Positions 25,623-34,651 of a stretch of DNA of 64,000 nucleotides are shown piece after piece. The notes under the pieces are model-generated. The model had not been told where the DNA came from. It made no database searches and saw only the letters and a list, made by a program, of their open reading frames with translations. Location: positions 47,676 through 111,675 of the forward strand of contig DINS01000035.1 in the NCBI GenBank assembly GCA_002426015.1, in the 5' to 3' direction. The DNA comes from Flavobacteriaceae bacterium UBA5534. GTDB lineage: Bacteria > Bacteroidota > Bacteroidia > Flavobacteriales > Flavobacteriaceae. Position 1 is the first letter of the stretch. The number at the start of each line of letters is the position of its first letter. The position numbers and the translations under genes were made by a program.

Positions 25623-27587
25623 ATGGAACACAACTCAACCTTTCCTATAAAACAATCTGAACTCGATATGCTTCGTGATGAAGCTACATCATATCTTAAA
25701 AGTGTGCAATGGGAACAAGGGCAACGTGCTAAAAATAAAGATAAAGATGCTAAAGATGAATCTATCTTATTGTATTTGTCTCGCGCTAATAATGGAACAA
25801 ACACATCAGAAATTACATCTGTCTCTAAAACTATTTTAGAACTTAAAAAACGTTTGTTGCCAGAATCTATAGCAATTCCTGTATTGTTAAACCAAACTCT
25901 TTTTGCTGTGCAAGAAGGGATAACTTTAGGGATTTGGATTAAAGACAGCTATTACGATGCGTCAGGTTTATCGAGTCTTAATGAGCGTAAATCTACTTTA
26001 GACAATTCAGGAAAGCGAGAGTATGAAAGTAAAATGCATACGTCAACAGCATTTATGTTGTTCTCAACGGCTTATAATATTCTTCATAACCTTAAAAATG
26101 TAGCTTCAGACGACTTAAGTGTGATGAAGCAAAAGTTTGCTGGCATACCAGAAGTATCCTTTATGTCGCCTCTAAAAGGGATTGCTTGTATGTTGTTTTA
26201 TTATGATAAATATTTGAGTCATCCAGATATTATTAAAAGTGATAAAGATGTAGCAGATTTTACTGTGGTATATTTTGAAGCTTTAATCGCTGAAATTCAA
26301 ATGCGAAAAAGCTCATTAGAATATCAAGAAACAATATTAGACAGGACTTATAAACTCGAAAAATCAGAGTTTGCAATTTCTGGTTGGAATAATGTGTTTG
26401 CAGGAGCAGCAAAGAGTGTTGAGTTTAATAAAATAAGATTTGAACAAATAGTTGGTAACAGAGATGCAAAGCATTTTGCACGTCGTTTAACCGAACGTTT
26501 GTTGAGTTATGATTTTACAGCCAAAAAGAATCCATTTCAAGAGCTTGGTGGCTTTATGCCAGTGTTTATGGGTTATGGAATTCCAGGAACAGGTAAAAGT
26601 ATGTTAATTGCTGCCATAGCAACAAGACTTAAAGAACATTGCGATACATTAGAAATACCATTTTTATTTCATCCAATGCCTGATACTTTAATTAGTACTT
26701 TTCAAGGCGGTTCTGCAGAAAAAATGGTGGAGTGGATGAAGCCTTTGCAAGATCCTTCAAAATTAATTTTCGCACCTATTGATGATGCCGAAAATAATTT
26801 GCAAGAGCGTACTGCTCAAGGTGTTTCTGCTGGTGTTAAAGAGGTTATTGGTGTGTTTTTAAGATATACTGAAGGCGCTTATGCAGTTAATTATGGCAAC
26901 AGTTCTATTGGGCTTTTTACAAATCTTCCTGAAATGTTAGATAAAGCTGTAATTTCTCGTGTGCAAGGCCGATTTAAAATCGATGGAGCCCGAACAGAGC
27001 ATGACTTTTTAGATCAAGACTATTTATGGTGGCGAAAACTGGATGACACAATGCCAGATTTTGTCAATATGAAAAACCCAGACAATTATAAATATCTTCA
27101 AGATCAAGGATTGGCAAAAAACATGGGAGAAATCCTCAATAAAGTCAATAAACCTTCCGAAGAGCGAGTAAATGAAATTTATGATAAAGTAGAGAAGCAA
27201 TTTAAAACCAGTGAACACTTGTTTTATGCCAATTTATATAAAGAGATGCAAAAGGTATTTCCATTCTTTTCATCGCGTGATGTAAGGAATATTCAGTCTG
27301 CTATTTCACTGCGCTTAACCGACTTCGATTTAGAACAAAGCTGGTTTGAAAACCCAGAAGTGTACTTTAAAAAAGACTATCAAACCAAGTTTAATATGCT
27401 ACAAGAATTGATGAGAGCTAATATGAAAGGTTTGGACTTTTCTGAAATTAGAAGACAAGAAGTGGTAAGATATATCGATAATGTGGCTACCATTGCAGAT
27501 ACTGACTTTAAACGAAAAGTTGATGCACGCATTGACCAGTTAAATGTAGAAACAGAAGCTAGAATGAAGTTTGAAAATGGGAAGTAG
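25623..27587 (+). CDS. AAA+ ATPase, core of the cluster
   Basis: 654 aa. About 300 N-terminal residues, mostly helical, precede one AAA+ module: Walker A GIPGTGKS (residues 319-326), Walker B region FAPIDDAEN (Asp387, Asp388), sensor 1 Asn434 in GLFTNLPEML, and an arginine-finger candidate in SRVQGRF just after. In classical AAA proteins the second Walker B acid is Glu (IDEA); here it is Asp (IDDA), which may slow hydrolysis. The C-terminal region (about 470-654) is helical. It has the look of a classical AAA remodeller with one ring, not a protease: no peptidase motif is present. It is flanked by tightly spaced unknown genes. Confidence 0.85.
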   Translation: MEHNSTFPIKQSELDMLRDEATSYLKSVQWEQGQRAKNKDKDAKDESILLYLSRANNGTNTSEITSVSKTILELKKRLLPESIAIPVLLNQTLFAVQEGITLGIWIKDSYYDASGLSSLNERKSTLDNSGKREYESKMHTSTAFMLFSTAYNILHNLKNVASDDLSVMKQKFAGIPEVSFMSPLKGIACMLFYYDKYLSHPDIIKSDKDVADFTVVYFEALIAEIQMRKSSLEYQETILDRTYKLEKSEFAISGWNNVFAGAAKSVEFNKIRFEQIVGNRDAKHFARRLTERLLSYDFTAKKNPFQELGGFMPVFMGYGIPGTGKSMLIAAIATRLKEHCDTLEIPFLFHPMPDTLISTFQGGSAEKMVEWMKPLQDPSKLIFAPIDDAENNLQERTAQGVSAGVKEVIGVFLRYTEGAYAVNYGNSSIGLFTNLPEMLDKAVISRVQGRFKIDGARTEHDFLDQDYLWWRKLDDTMPDFVNMKNPDNYKYLQDQGLAKNMGEILNKVNKPSEERVNEIYDKVEKQFKTSEHLFYANLYKEMQKVFPFFSSRDVRNIQSAISLRLTDFDLEQSWFENPEVYFKKDYQTKFNMLQELMRANMKGLDFSEIRRQEVVRYIDNVATIADTDFKRKVDARIDQLNVETEARMKFENGK

Positions 27588-28164
27588 TAGAATTAATAAT
27601 ATTACTAAAAAAACGCTATCCAAAGCTTGGTCAACATTATATAAAGTTGATTATGATTATCAGTTTGAAGATGGACGTTGGAAGCGCATTTCAAGAGAAA
27701 GTTATGATAGAGGCAATGGAACGTGTGTTTTGTTGTATAACAAAGAAAAAGGAACAGTTATTTTGACCGAGCAGTTCAGGATGCCTGCATACCAAAACGA
27801 CATAAATGACGGGATGATGATAGAGGTTTGTGCAGGAGCTATTGACAAAAACGAATCACCTGAAACAACGATCATTAGAGAGATAGAAGAGGAAGTTGGC
27901 TATAGAGTAAGGACAGTGAAACAAGTTCTTCAAGCGTATACGTCTCCAGGCGCAGTGACTGAAAAAATGTATTTGTATATAGCACCTTATTCTGATGACA
28001 TGAAAGTCAATGAAGGTGGAGGCGTAGCAACAGAGAATGAAGAAATAGCAGTTTTAGAGTTGCCATTTTCTGAAACTATCAAAATGGTAGAATCTAGCAC
28101 AATTAAAGACGCTAAAACGATCATGTTGCTTCAATATGCTCAGATTCACAAGTTATTTGAATAA
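27577..28164 (+). CDS. nudK: GDP-mannose pyrophosphatase-type Nudix hydrolase
   Basis: 195 aa. A perfect Nudix box GX5EX7REUXEEXGU occupies residues 87-109 (GAIDKNE...REIEEEVGY). The surroundings match NudK/YffH: YDRGNGTCVLLYN before the box, YTSPGAVTEKMYLYIA after it, and GGGV...EEIAVLELPFSE near the end. NudK hydrolyses GDP-mannose and related nucleoside diphosphate sugars. The ATG at 27577 overlaps the end of the AAA+ gene by 11 nt, so it is coupled to it. Finding this enzyme inside an AAA+ cluster, not next to sugar metabolism, is unusual. Confidence 0.88.
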   Translation: MGSSRINNITKKTLSKAWSTLYKVDYDYQFEDGRWKRISRESYDRGNGTCVLLYNKEKGTVILTEQFRMPAYQNDINDGMMIEVCAGAIDKNESPETTIIREIEEEVGYRVRTVKQVLQAYTSPGAVTEKMYLYIAPYSDDMKVNEGGGVATENEEIAVLELPFSETIKMVESSTIKDAKTIMLLQYAQIHKLFE

Positions 28165-28166
28165 CA

Positions 28167-29402
28167 ATGAACAAACTAAAAGAAGCCAATTTATATCGAA
28201 GTGAACTCATTCCAATCAGTGGGAAGTTAGTAGAGCGTTATAATCAATGCTTAATAAAGTTGGGTTTTACCGCTACAAAACTTACCAATTTTTCTATTGA
28301 CGGTATTGGTTGGAGTCCCGAAATTGCCGAAGAAAAGAACGTAGTTCACTATTTGAACAATGGTGATGCCAATCCGCATGGCATCATTATTTCACCTTTG
28401 CAAAAAGGAAAGCCTGTATATAATCCGTTTCATAGTTTCGATAGAGATATGATGCAACTTATATTTAGAACCTATGGTGAAAAAATAAATGACATCACTC
28501 GAGATTGTGCAATATGTATTGATTTTGATCAACATATAGATGCGTTTTATGAGCCTTTAGATGTATTAAAATATGATGATATTGCTATTAGTTTTCATTT
28601 AATAAATAATTTAGATAAAATACAAAAGCATCAATTACAATTAGTAGATACATTTAAAAAAGGACATAATTTTATTGATGAAAATTTGCATGAACAATTA
28701 TTAGCCTCTGCAAAAGTTCATGGTGATTTACGTCATCGAGATTTGGAATTACCCGAATTACATTATAAAACTGATTCTTTTTATACCAAAGCATTCAACG
28801 GTGTTTATGTATTGCGAGATTTTATAACTCCAATTGTAGTCTTTGAAGATGAAAAATGGTATAAAGAGGCCATAAAAGACACCATTCACGAGGTTTTAAT
28901 CTTTTATATTTCACAGCCAGAATTAATGGAAAAACTTCGAGACCATGTCATTATTGAGTATGATTTAGAAGAAGTTATAAAAACCAAGCGATATGAACGC
29001 ATTAAAAAGTTTATGTTATCACAGAGTTTAAAAGATACACAACATCCAATTAAAGACATTTTGAATGATAATGTATTGTTTAAAAGCTACCTCAATAAAT
29101 TGGATATAGACACTCGTAAGAAAGTGATGAGTGTTGAGCTGTATCTTGAGAAGTTAGAAGTTAGTAATCAATATAAAATAGCAGATGTTGTTGATGTAAA
29201 ACTGTTTAATGCCTTGCATGAGCCACATTCGTCACTAGATGCAAAACACCAAGATTTAATTTGGAAATTGCTCGTTAATATTTCTCCAATGGATGTGTTG
29301 TTTTTGTATTGGTATGATAAAGAGCAGTTTTATGTGACTTATAATACTTGGGATGAATCACTTAAAGACTGGGTAATTGAAACCATAAGTAACAATATTT
29401 GA
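28167..29402 (+). CDS. Conserved hypothetical protein of the AAA+ cluster
   Basis: 411 aa, soluble, starting 2 nt after nudK. Charged alternating helices and strands without Cys clusters or recognisable catalytic signature. Notable segments are GVYVLRDFITPIVVFEDEKWY in the centre and a Trp/Tyr-rich end (LFLYWYDKEQFYVTYNTW). I cannot name a family. Position makes it a probable functional partner of the ATPase or the Nudix enzyme. Confidence 0.65.
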   Translation: MNKLKEANLYRSELIPISGKLVERYNQCLIKLGFTATKLTNFSIDGIGWSPEIAEEKNVVHYLNNGDANPHGIIISPLQKGKPVYNPFHSFDRDMMQLIFRTYGEKINDITRDCAICIDFDQHIDAFYEPLDVLKYDDIAISFHLINNLDKIQKHQLQLVDTFKKGHNFIDENLHEQLLASAKVHGDLRHRDLELPELHYKTDSFYTKAFNGVYVLRDFITPIVVFEDEKWYKEAIKDTIHEVLIFYISQPELMEKLRDHVIIEYDLEEVIKTKRYERIKKFMLSQSLKDTQHPIKDILNDNVLFKSYLNKLDIDTRKKVMSVELYLEKLEVSNQYKIADVVDVKLFNALHEPHSSLDAKHQDLIWKLLVNISPMDVLFLYWYDKEQFYVTYNTWDESLKDWVIETISNNI

Positions 29403-29428
29403 GAATTTTAGACTAATTTTATAAGTTA

Positions 29429-29806
29429 ATGCTTGATTGGATAAATAGATTAAAAATAAAAATGGACTCTCAACAAGATTTTTATCAAGAAATCAAAAAA
29501 CATTATGCACCAATAGATAAGAATATTGATTGGAAATTAAAGAGAGAGTTATATTATAATTTGGCATATATAATACACAATCATTATAAAGATTGTAGAA
29601 TGCAGTACAAAAAATCATTAAAAAGATACTCTAAACTAAAGATTGAAGATTTAGAGAATGATTTTTATAAATGGTGGATTATTGACTTTGTAAAAACGAA
29701 TTATTCTACAGATTACAAGGAAGTTTGCGGTCAATTATTTAATATGAACCAAAAAGAATTTTCTGAATACGAAAAAAGAAGAGAAGAGTTTAACAATATG
29801 TTTTAA
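29429..29806 (+). CDS. Small basic hypothetical protein
   Basis: 125 aa, rich in Lys, Tyr and Asp/Glu, predicted all-helical, no membrane span. A second ATG at residue 12 (MDSQQDFYQEIKKHY) is also a reasonable start. I recognise no family. It lies 26 nt after the 411-aa gene and 16 nt before a membrane-protein gene, consistent with one transcript. Confidence 0.5.
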   Translation: MLDWINRLKIKMDSQQDFYQEIKKHYAPIDKNIDWKLKRELYYNLAYIIHNHYKDCRMQYKKSLKRYSKLKIEDLENDFYKWWIIDFVKTNYSTDYKEVCGQLFNMNQKEFSEYEKRREEFNNMF

Positions 29807-29822
29807 TTTTAAAAACTAAATC

Positions 29823-30359
29823 ATGGGAATAGAATTAGTAATTTTTATAACATCAATATTATTCGGTATTCTTTTGTATTGGAGAGAGTCTAATAGTAAT
29901 ACCACTTACCGATTTGTAAACAAACTTGTAAACAGTAAAGAGTTGCAAATGAAACCAACAGACAAAAAAGGATTTATTTTTCAACAAGCCTTTTTACCAA
30001 GATTAGTTTTTGTAGCTGCTTCTTTTTTAGTAATAGCTGTTATTCTTCAGTTTTTAACGCCAATAAATATATTTGGTAGCTATAATGGTATTTCAATATT
30101 TTGCTCCATAATTGTTGGAACTCTAATAGGTACATATCTTGCAAATTTTGTAATAAAATCAACTAAAGTTATTGAAGAACAAAGTGATTCATTAGAAGAC
30201 AAAATCCAAGATACGATTGAAAAGGGCAAAGATTTTATTGAAGACATTGCTACAAGAGAGCCCAAGGTTATTGAAGAAGCTAAAAAAGAAATAAAAAGCG
30301 AGCCTAAAACTCAAGAGAAAAGTGCTCGTGAGCGATTAAAGGATAAAGGATTGATGTAA
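29823..30359 (+). CDS. Membrane protein with long charged cytoplasmic tail
   Basis: 178 aa. Three hydrophobic helices (about residues 4-20, 58-80 and 90-112) are followed by a highly charged, predicted coiled tail (EEQSDSLEDKIQDTIEKGKDF and KEIKSEPKTQEKSARERL). It may anchor a soluble partner, for example the coiled-coil protein or the ATPase, at the membrane. No family recognised. A palindromic REPIN-like element starts 4 nt after its stop. Confidence 0.6.
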   Translation: MGIELVIFITSILFGILLYWRESNSNTTYRFVNKLVNSKELQMKPTDKKGFIFQQAFLPRLVFVAASFLVIAVILQFLTPINIFGSYNGISIFCSIIVGTLIGTYLANFVIKSTKVIEEQSDSLEDKIQDTIEKGKDFIEDIATREPKVIEEAKKEIKSEPKTQEKSARERLKDKGLM

Positions 30360-30362
30360 GCC

Positions 30363-30432
30363 TGTCATTCCGCACTTGATGCGGAATCCAAAAACAAAAG
30401 GAATTGATTCTGCGTCGTAGCGCAGAATGACA
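30363..30432. repeat. REPIN-like palindromic element 1
   Basis: 70 bp bounded by TGTCATTC and GAATGACA. It holds two hairpins: ATTCCGC-ACTTGAT-GCGGAAT and ATTCTGCG-TCGTAG-CGCAGAAT, separated by an A-rich linker. The second element at 50369 has the same architecture. It sits between two genes of the AAA+ cluster. Confidence 0.75.
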
Positions 30433-30443
30433 AATGATAAATT

Positions 30444-32135
30444 ATGATAAAAAACTACTGGAATAGAGGCAAAAGGCAAAAAACAATTACAATTATTGTA
30501 AGTATTATACTATTGATTGCTTTGTTTTTTCTACGTGATGATTATCAACCATTTTTGTTATTCATCAGAAAATACATTTTCATCATTCTTATTAGCGCAT
30601 TAGTTTTGTTTTTGCTCATGCGAAAATTTAGAAGTACTCCTAATACAGGAAAACGAATTGCATTGCTTGGTGCTATAGCAGCTTATTTTGGATTACTATA
30701 TCTTGTAGGTTGGCATTATAAAATGTATGATTATATGAAAACATATAACGTTTTCAATAATCTTAATAGAGTTGAAATTAATGAATTGCCTTTAACTCAA
30801 AATGAACGAATTCAGCCGTTACGCAATATTTTCTCAATGGCAAATGAGTCTGTTGGTGAAACCAAAGATGTATCGTTGCCACATTTAGTAAGAGTAGATG
30901 GAGAGAACAAATGGACAATGGCCATACAGCCTTCAGAAAAATATACGTTACAACAAATAAGTGAAAACACTGAAGAAGTATTCGCAGTTTCTAGTACATC
31001 GCCTTTTCCTCGTTTTTCAAGTGAAAATCGAATTCCAGTAACCTTTTCAATAGGAGAATCTTTAAAATTTAGTCGTAATACATACAATGCAGTAGTGCAG
31101 CGATTTAATTTCTTTCAGCTGTTTTCTTTAGAGCCTAGTGATACGTTTTATATGAAAAATGATTCAGGTAGTTGGGTAGAAGTTGTTAGCTTAATTAAAT
31201 GGAAGGGCTTTTTGTTTCCTTATCCAACTTTTGGAGGTGTAATGGTTATTGATAATGGTGAGCACGATTTTAATGATTATATGGAGCGTGTACTTATTGG
31301 TAAAGGAACTTATATAAGTCCAGAGGAAATGCATAAATATCCTTATCTCACAAAACAGAATACATTATCAGAGAAAGTATCTCGTTTGCAGGCAGAATCG
31401 TTGAAGTTTTTAGGAGGATTTACAGACCCATTACCTTGGAAAATGCAAACAGCTGTAAAAATACCAGACTTGCCCGACGATCAGAATCAGCAACCATTTG
31501 TTACCGATTTCGATTTTAGTGGTTCAAATTCAGGTGCTTATAGTGGTTTGTATCATTGGTTTGGATTAGAACCAGTAGGCGATGAGCGAACCAGTTTAAC
31601 TTATAGTGTATTTATTCCTGCAGATGGAACAGATAAGCTTTATTATTATGACCATGCAGCTAAAAAGCAAGGTTATGCTGGAGTTTCGGCAATGCCATTA
31701 AAAATGATAGAGTCTCGTAAAGAGTTTGATTGGTCAGTAAATAAACCTGTTGAGTTTAGACCTTATATTAAAGATATAGCTGGCCGCAGACGTATGTTCT
31801 TTTTAGGAACAGTATCTGCCATAAAAGACGACTCTAAAAAATTTGATGGTTCTGCAACACCAGATTTAGCGCTTATTGATAGTGAATACAGAGATGTAAT
31901 TTGGATAGATGTAAAGCACCCAAGTCAATGGGATAAAACGGTTTATGATCAGCTTAATGAGGCTTGGAGAGCAAGTGAAGGTATTGGTTATTATTTTGTT
32001 GAAGAAACTAAAAATATAGATATCGTTCAGCAAGCTGTTGATTCTATTAATGCCATTCCAAGAGTTGATAAAAATGCTGATGAAATTGAACGATTACAGC
32101 GTCAGATTGATTCGTTGAAGAATAATGGTAGTTAA
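30444..32135 (+). CDS. Membrane-anchored protein, last gene of the AAA+ cluster
   Basis: 563 aa. Three hydrophobic helices near the N-terminus (about residues 13-30, 41-59 and 71-88) are followed by a large, probably extracytoplasmic domain of about 420 residues. That domain contains a Trp/Tyr/Pro-rich, beta-dominated core (WKGFLFPYPTFGGVMVI, GAYSGLYHWFGLEP, LTYSVFIPADG). The C-terminus is a short coiled segment (DEIERLQRQIDSLKNN). I recognise no family. If the cluster forms one machine, this is the obvious envelope-facing component. Its stop overlaps the end of the convergent acetyltransferase gene by 4 bp. Confidence 0.65.
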   Translation: MIKNYWNRGKRQKTITIIVSIILLIALFFLRDDYQPFLLFIRKYIFIILISALVLFLLMRKFRSTPNTGKRIALLGAIAAYFGLLYLVGWHYKMYDYMKTYNVFNNLNRVEINELPLTQNERIQPLRNIFSMANESVGETKDVSLPHLVRVDGENKWTMAIQPSEKYTLQQISENTEEVFAVSSTSPFPRFSSENRIPVTFSIGESLKFSRNTYNAVVQRFNFFQLFSLEPSDTFYMKNDSGSWVEVVSLIKWKGFLFPYPTFGGVMVIDNGEHDFNDYMERVLIGKGTYISPEEMHKYPYLTKQNTLSEKVSRLQAESLKFLGGFTDPLPWKMQTAVKIPDLPDDQNQQPFVTDFDFSGSNSGAYSGLYHWFGLEPVGDERTSLTYSVFIPADGTDKLYYYDHAAKKQGYAGVSAMPLKMIESRKEFDWSVNKPVEFRPYIKDIAGRRRMFFLGTVSAIKDDSKKFDGSATPDLALIDSEYRDVIWIDVKHPSQWDKTVYDQLNEAWRASEGIGYYFVEETKNIDIVQQAVDSINAIPRVDKNADEIERLQRQIDSLKNNGS

Positions 32136-32596
32136 AACATCAACTCCATCTTAATATTACTACGTTTATAAGGCGAGTTTGTTTCAACAGGAATCTCAAT
32201 AAAACCATACTTTCTATAAATATAAATAGCATTTTCTAGTAACGTGTTAGAGTAGAGCATTAGCCCTTTTAAATGATTGTGTTTTGCAAAATCAATGCAG
32301 TGCTGCATCAGTTGTTGGCCAATTTTATAACCTCTATGGTTAGGCGACACAGCCATTTTTGTAAGTTCAAAAACACCTTCAGTTTTTGTAGGCATTAAAG
32401 CAACAGTACCAACAACATCGTTATCAAGTTTTGCAAAGAAAATATGGCCTCCTTTATCAATAATGTAGTGTTCGGGTTTGCTTAACACTTCTTCGTCAAA
32501 TGGTTCAACATAAAAATAGGTTTGCAACCATTCAATATTAAGGTCGTAGAAATCTTTTGAATACTGTTTCTCAAAAGGAATAATACTAATTGCCAT
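32132..32596 (-). CDS. GNAT-family N-acetyltransferase
   Basis: 154 aa with a complete GNAT core. VGTVALMPT is strand 4, LTKMAVSPNHRGYKIGQQLMQHCIDFA carries the acetyl-CoA pyrophosphate loop (HRGYKIG), and NAIYIYRKYGFIEI is the C-terminal motif. The substrate is not predictable. The ATG overlaps the end of the upstream arginase-fold gene by 11 nt, so both are likely made from one mRNA. Confidence 0.85.
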   Translation of the reverse strand: MAISIIPFEKQYSKDFYDLNIEWLQTYFYVEPFDEEVLSKPEHYIIDKGGHIFFAKLDNDVVGTVALMPTKTEGVFELTKMAVSPNHRGYKIGQQLMQHCIDFAKHNHLKGLMLYSNTLLENAIYIYRKYGFIEIPVETNSPYKRSNIKMELMF

Positions 32597-33605
32597 GAGC
32601 TCTCATAAAATCGGTTATCAGGTAAGTGATCAGTTTGCCAACTTTAGTTTCCGTTTCAAGAGTTGGTGCAGCCTCACAAATATGCAAATATTGAGCATTT
32701 TTAAGTTTAGCAAAATGATTGACAAACGCTCTAGCCTTTTTGACACCAAAACCGCTTGGTGTCATGGCACTACTTGGTATGTTTTTTATGGCATCGCAAT
32801 CAATTTCTACACCAAAAGGCTTTTGTGATACAAACTCTGATGCTCGCTCTAATTCTGATTTAAACGAAAGTTCATTTCTTATCGAAATTCCTTCAAACGT
32901 ATTGTACTGTATGGATTTGAACTTATTTAAAACTTGAAATATATTATCAGAAGTATAGTTTTCGTGCAATCCAAAAATAAAATAGTTCTTCATAAAACCT
33001 TCGGTATATGCGTAGCTAAAACCATTACCACTATGCCTGCCTTCTTCTCGTCTAAAATCGGAATGTGCGTCAAAATTGACTACATTGATGGGTTTTTTAT
33101 GTGCCAATGATGTGCCTTTTATATTTCCGTAAGCGTTATTATGTCCGCCACCAATAATGATTGGAATTTTACCTGCCTTGACTATTTGATATACTAAATC
33201 GGTAACATATCTATCTATTTTAGCAACTTTTTTTCGAGCTTTAGTGATGTCTTTTTTATTGTTTTGGTCTAGTGTTTTTACTTTTTCCATCATATCAGAA
33301 AAGTCTAAATGACCAAGAATCAGAACCCTGTTGGGATTGGTAAAAGTATTACTCTGAATATTTAACATAACTTTTAGAGTTGCGTCCCAAGCCTTTGCTG
33401 CACCAGTATTTCCGTAGTTTGCAAATACTCCAACGTCTTCTTTTATACCAAAAATCACATAGTCAACGTCCAAATTTAACAGTGCATCGTATATAGTATT
33501 GAAGTTAGGAAGTAATTGAACATCATCTCCAAACTTGGATTCGCTTGGTCGATTTTTTAAAAGTGATTTTAAATCGTTATTACTAAAGAGAATAAGTCTG
33601 TCCAT
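32586..33605 (-). CDS. Arginase-superfamily hydrolase, formimidoylglutamase-like
   Basis: 339 aa of the ureohydrolase fold. Metal-ligand motifs are GGGHNN (near 152), NFDAHSDFR (near 177) and EIDCDA (near 268). These fit a binuclear manganese centre, although the last motif lacks the canonical Asp-Pro. In Flavobacteriaceae such proteins usually act as formimidoylglutamases in histidine degradation. The nearby hutI, about 1 kb upstream, supports that reading. Arginase or agmatinase activity is an alternative. Confidence 0.75.
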   Translation of the reverse strand: MDRLILFSNNDLKSLLKNRPSESKFGDDVQLLPNFNTIYDALLNLDVDYVIFGIKEDVGVFANYGNTGAAKAWDATLKVMLNIQSNTFTNPNRVLILGHLDFSDMMEKVKTLDQNNKKDITKARKKVAKIDRYVTDLVYQIVKAGKIPIIIGGGHNNAYGNIKGTSLAHKKPINVVNFDAHSDFRREEGRHSGNGFSYAYTEGFMKNYFIFGLHENYTSDNIFQVLNKFKSIQYNTFEGISIRNELSFKSELERASEFVSQKPFGVEIDCDAIKNIPSSAMTPSGFGVKKARAFVNHFAKLKNAQYLHICEAAPTLETETKVGKLITYLITDFMRAHGN

Positions 33606-33720
33606 GTAGAAATTTGATTAATTTTACTGAAAATTAAAAATACAGTTTTATTTATTTCTAACCTCAACAAACAAATTAATAAAAAAAAGAATTAACGATT
33701 TAATACCAAAACAAACACTT

Positions 33721-34599
33721 ATGGAAAATTCAAACAAAGGCACAGGATTAAAAATTGCATTGGGAATTTTATTGGCCTTATTTTTAGGTACAGGTTTTTA
33801 TACTTCTAAACTGTACAATGAGAAAAAAGAAAACGAAGCAATGCTCATCAAAGAAAAAGAGCAGGTAATGAACGATTTGAGCACTATGGCAAAGCAGTAT
33901 GACATTGCTATTGGTGAAAATGAAGCTGCAAATGCTGATTTAGTAGAAGCAAGAGAACGAATTCAAGGATTGATGGATTCTCTAAAAATTTCACAAAATA
34001 GTGTTGCAAGCTTATGGAGTTACAAAAAGAAATATTTGTCTTTACAAGAAGAAATGAACCAACTGTTGACTGAAAATGATAGATTGAAAATTGAAAATTC
34101 ATTATTGGCAACGTCATTAGACAGCACCAATGTTAAATTGGCTCAACGTATAGTGTTTACCGATTCTTTATTGGTACAAAATAATGAATTGGCCAATGTT
34201 GTAGATGACGCAGCAGTATTGCAAACCGTCGGATTGAAAAGTTTTGGTGTTATCCAAAGAAGTTCTGGAAAATTAATTCCAACTGAAAGGGCAAGTCGTA
34301 GCGATAAAATCAGAGTATGCTATACAGTTGCAAAAAACAAGTTGGTTGGCGCTGGCGACAAAGAATTATATGTACAAGTATTAGATCCTCAAAGCAATGT
34401 CTTGGGTGTTAATGAGCAAATTCAGTTTGGTGATAAAACATTAAATTACAGTTTGATCAGTAAGTTTAACTACGAGAACAGAAGTTTAGATATTTGTGAG
34501 TTTATTTCTCCAAATGGTGAATTTGCAAAAGGACGTTACACTGTAAACGTTTTCAACAATAAAGAAATGGTATCAAGTACCGAATTTACTTTAAAATAA
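33721..34599 (+). CDS. Membrane-anchored coiled-coil protein
   Basis: 292 aa. One N-terminal transmembrane helix (about residues 10-27), a coiled coil (about 30-145), then a beta-rich C-terminal domain (about 165-292) with KIRVCYTVAKNKLVGAGDKELYVQ cut by turns. The topology suggests a periplasmic domain on a stalk. Similar proteins in flavobacteria are labelled hypothetical or wrongly as partition proteins; I see no ATP-binding site. It is flanked by hut genes in the opposite direction and has its own terminator. Confidence 0.7.
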   Translation: MENSNKGTGLKIALGILLALFLGTGFYTSKLYNEKKENEAMLIKEKEQVMNDLSTMAKQYDIAIGENEAANADLVEARERIQGLMDSLKISQNSVASLWSYKKKYLSLQEEMNQLLTENDRLKIENSLLATSLDSTNVKLAQRIVFTDSLLVQNNELANVVDDAAVLQTVGLKSFGVIQRSSGKLIPTERASRSDKIRVCYTVAKNKLVGAGDKELYVQVLDPQSNVLGVNEQIQFGDKTLNYSLISKFNYENRSLDICEFISPNGEFAKGRYTVNVFNNKEMVSSTEFTLK

Positions 34600-34616
34600 T
34601 CATCTGAAAAGATATA

Positions 34617-34651
34617 TTGAAACCCGAAGGTTAATGCTTTCGGGTTTTTTT
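34617..34651. terminator. Intrinsic terminator between convergent genes
   Basis: AACCCGAA (34621-34628), 10-nt apical part, TTCGGGTT (34639-34646), then T residues. The hutI stop codon lies within the T-run. Confidence 0.85.

Noticed and set aside
33721..34599. Chromosome partition protein ParA
   Set aside because: No Walker motifs; the protein has one N-terminal membrane helix and a coiled coil.
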